Shown here piece by piece: positions 61,711 through 64,000 of a stretch of DNA of 64,000 nt. The stretch's first letter is position 1, and every line of letters begins with the position of its first letter. The notes beneath the pieces are model-generated. The model was not told where the DNA came from. It searched no databases and saw nothing but the letters and a program-made list of their open reading frames with translations. The stretch is taken from NCBI RefSeq assembly GCF_000372725.1, contig NW_005198091.1, positions 124,001 to 188,000 of the forward strand, given 5' to 3'. Source of the DNA: Emiliania huxleyi CCMP1516. Taxonomy: Eukaryota > Haptophyta > Isochrysidales > Noelaerhabdaceae. The position numbers and the translations under genes were made by a program.

Positions 61711-64000
61711 ATGATACCCAAGATAACCGACCAGCCGCAGTATGTCATTTTGCGTGATGTGGAAATGCATCGGGTGGCGATCGCATTGGTACCTGGAATG
61801 CTCTGCCTCATCTTTTCCATTGGGTTGCGGCTTGGATGCTTTCGCGACCGAAGCAATCTTTATGGAGTCGGCTCTGAAGGCAGGCGGAGCGTTGCAGATT
61901 CCGCCCGGCTGGCTCGGCTTATCCGACACGGGCGAGAAGCGTTGCAGGTGGACTGGGAGGTGAGGGTGCGCAAGGCGAGCACCTTATTTTCCTTGGCATG
62001 GTTCTTCGCTTGGATAGGGACTGTCCTGGACAAGGACCCCGTCGCCTATGCACTCAGTGAGGTAGCTATCGCGGAGCTGATAAGCCCTTTCATGCCCGAG
62101 AGCACAGTATGGCCTCCAATCAGAGCTCCGAGCCCGCCGCTGCCAAATGCGAGCGCCGTTATGCCGCTAGCGCCGTTCTGTGCGGTGGGCAGCAAACATC
62201 GAGTGGAGTGTCAACGATACAGGATTTACCTGGTCTTTCAACGTTTTGCGGACGCCGGCCATAGCCTGCAGCTCGCTGGCAACATCACGCTTCCGTGGCC
62301 GCTCCAGAGCGTTCTCTATGCACTGTGCCCCTTCTGTATCCTGCTCGCCTTCCGACCGATTGACCGCCGCATCGTGCAGCTTGGCTGTCTGATCATTGCG
62401 GCCACTAGCGTTGCGGCCTCGGCCATCTTGCTGCTGTACTCCTTGTACGTGATCAGGCCCCTCTGCACATTAATCACGCGCAACAATCCCATCCCCTCCA
62501 GGCGGTTGCGCTTCTACTACGCCGTGACTATCCACCCCTTGCTCGTCCTCCTCCCAGTCTGCACCGCATGCCGGTTCGCGCAACTGCTCACCATGCCAAC
62601 CCGCTCAGCCATTCGCGCCGCATGGAAGTCGGTCCGTCTGAGCTTTTGCGCTGGAGCGGTTCTAAGCGTACTCGTGGTCCTTTGGGACGTGCTCATTGTC
62701 GTTTGGGACCAAGATTGGATTTTGGACGACAACCTCAAGTATCCTTTCCGCGTCCTCCTCCTCGTGCATATTCGGTTCGGCTTGGCCGTAGTGTTAGCAA
62801 GCTGCATAGCATTGGCGATGTCCACAGCCAACCGTGGCCGTCTCTACCGAGCGCTCGATGGCTGCGGCCTTCCGGTACGAATGCGTGCGACCGTCGCTGT
62901 GGCCGCTTTGATCAGCCACGGAGGGGGCAAGAAGCGAACAGAGGAATCCGTGCGGCGCGCCGCGAGCCGTCTGCGCGCCCTGCCGTTTTCTAAGCTCAAG
63001 GAAGGGCATTTGTGCTGCTCCCTGGCGACCGAGCATGAGGCGGCGGAGCTCTGGCAGGCGACGCGGCCGGTAACGCTGGGCGAAGTTGACGCATTTGTCA
63101 GCCACTCGTGGAGCGATAATGGCGTGCAAAAGTACGCGGCGCTGCGCCTCTGGGCGCACAGGCACACTTATCCCCCCCACCAATCCCCCCCCCCCACACA
63201 CACACACCTCGAGACCCTGATCCCAGTCCCGCTCGAGCCGCAGGTTCGTGCAGAGAGAAAAGCGCGAGCCGTTGCTGTGGCTCGATAAGGCGTGCATCGA
63301 CCAGCAGGACGTGAAAGCCTCGCTAGTGGGGCTGCCAGTCTACGTATTTGGCTGCCGGAAGCTCATCATCCTCGAAGGCAATACCTACAGCAAGCGGCTG
63401 TGGCGCGCTGCGCCCTGACTCCTGGCGTCGCCTTGCCCATGGCGCCTCTTCACCGCCTCTAGCTGCTGTGAAAAGGTGTATTATGGAGATCTTTGTCTTC
63501 CTCACGATGGGTCGCAAGCTGAAAGACATCGTCGTGCTGCCCATCAAGGATTTGCCAGTCCTCCCCTGGAGCGAGCCGCTGCCGCGTAGGAGGGTGCCTC
63601 AAGCGGTGGCGCCAGCTACCCCGTCGCCCGTTGCTCGCTCTCCCTCGGGGTCTCCGATGTGGAAGCTGGTCCGGCATGGGTGGTGGGGCCCGACCCGAGC
63701 AGTGAACGATGTGACTCGCAGCTTCAGTGTCCGCGAGGCGCGGTGCTACTCGCCCCACGACGCCGAACGCATCCTGGCCGCGATCGAGTCTGCTTATGGC
63801 GATCTGGAACCGTTTGACAAGGCGGTGCAAGATCTCTTGGACGCTGCAGAGCCGCTGCCGCTCACCTCACCCGCGCCGCGAGAGGGTAGTCGGAGCTCCT
63901 TCCTCGAGATGTTCAAAGGCTTGCCGGGGCGGTCGGCGGCTTCGCCGCGCGACGCGTCGTCACCAGCGGCGCGGGCGAGCCGGGTGAGCTCCTTTCACCC
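61711..64000 (+). CDS. Multi-pass membrane protein with TIR-like cytosolic domain (3' end outside window)
   Basis: Exons 61711-63155, 63244-63402 and 63476 to the edge, joined by two GC-AG introns (88 and 73 bp). Several helices: RVAIALVPGMLCLIFSIGLRLG, STLFSLAWFFAWIGTVL, LPWPLQSVLYALCPFCILLAF, LIIAATSVAASAILLLYSLYV, LSFCAGAVLSVLVVLWDVLIVVW, LLLVHIRFGLAVVLASCIALAM. Then VDAFVSHSWSDNGVQKYAAL-RLWAFVQREKREPLLWLDKACIDQ, LVGLPVYVFGCRKLIILEG and RLWCIMEIFVFLTMG, a TIR-like fold (FVSHSW start, LDKACIDQ, CR+L, E at the catalytic-type position). The C-terminus is Ser/Pro/Ala-rich. It could be a receptor or NAD-consuming enzyme; this is inference from the fold. Confidence 0.68.

Overview
This is a nuclear window from a GC-rich, photosynthetic, unicellular eukaryote, most likely a haptophyte alga (Emiliania/Gephyrocapsa, Isochrysis, Chrysochromulina or Prymnesium type). 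The organism call is inference. It rests on very high GC, short introns (35-340 bp), a plant-type ferredoxin with a targeting leader, typical algal families (MYND, PHD/Tudor, AP2-like, G8/beta-helix, ShKT), and an unusually high share of GC-AG introns. I resolved about 37 introns by hand; about 15 have a GC donor, a trait I recall being reported for Emiliania.

Layout. 1-13.2 kb: CCCH zinc-finger gene (runs off the left edge), a [2Fe-2S] thioredoxin-like protein, ALKBH7-like dioxygenase, PHD/Tudor chromatin-type protein, MYND/TPR-like protein, SRP19 with a methionine-rich tail, and an iduronate-2-sulfatase-like enzyme. 14-23.5 kb: three large surface or membrane genes on the minus strand (G8/beta-helix CEMIP-like, VWD-like/ShKT, fatty-acid hydroxylase) and a METTL21-like methyltransferase. 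23.8-40.6 kb: MITE-like elements, a short chorein-domain protein, a small membrane protein, COG3, a NADH-pyrophosphatase-type Nudix, a DUF2993-like protein, low-complexity leader-bearing proteins, a possible sulfotransferase and a LINE-like remnant. 40.7-51.3 kb: an adenosine deaminase fused to an RsuA-type pseudouridine synthase, an acidic unknown protein, a PARP-like/UBA-like/ARM-repeat gene with frame breaks, a double-Tudor/AP2-like protein and a MAPEG protein. 51.5-64 kb: repeats, two copies of a short DNA transposon, GH1 beta-glucosidase, a TMX-like thioredoxin, ferredoxin, and a multi-pass protein with a TIR-like cytosolic domain (runs off the right edge).

The genes do not form one pathway. 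Several belong to the secretory system (SRP19, COG3, TMX-like protein, MAPEG, chorein protein), several to RNA/chromatin functions, several to redox/Fe-S. The most notable points are the deaminase-pseudouridine synthase fusion, a family of tiny introns sharing a 3'-terminal hairpin (introner-like), the dominance of GC-AG introns, two copies of an undescribed ~0.88-kb transposon with satellite-like long terminal inverted repeats and 8-bp target duplications, and a MITE family present in two inverted copies. I saw no rRNA, tRNA or CRISPR locus.
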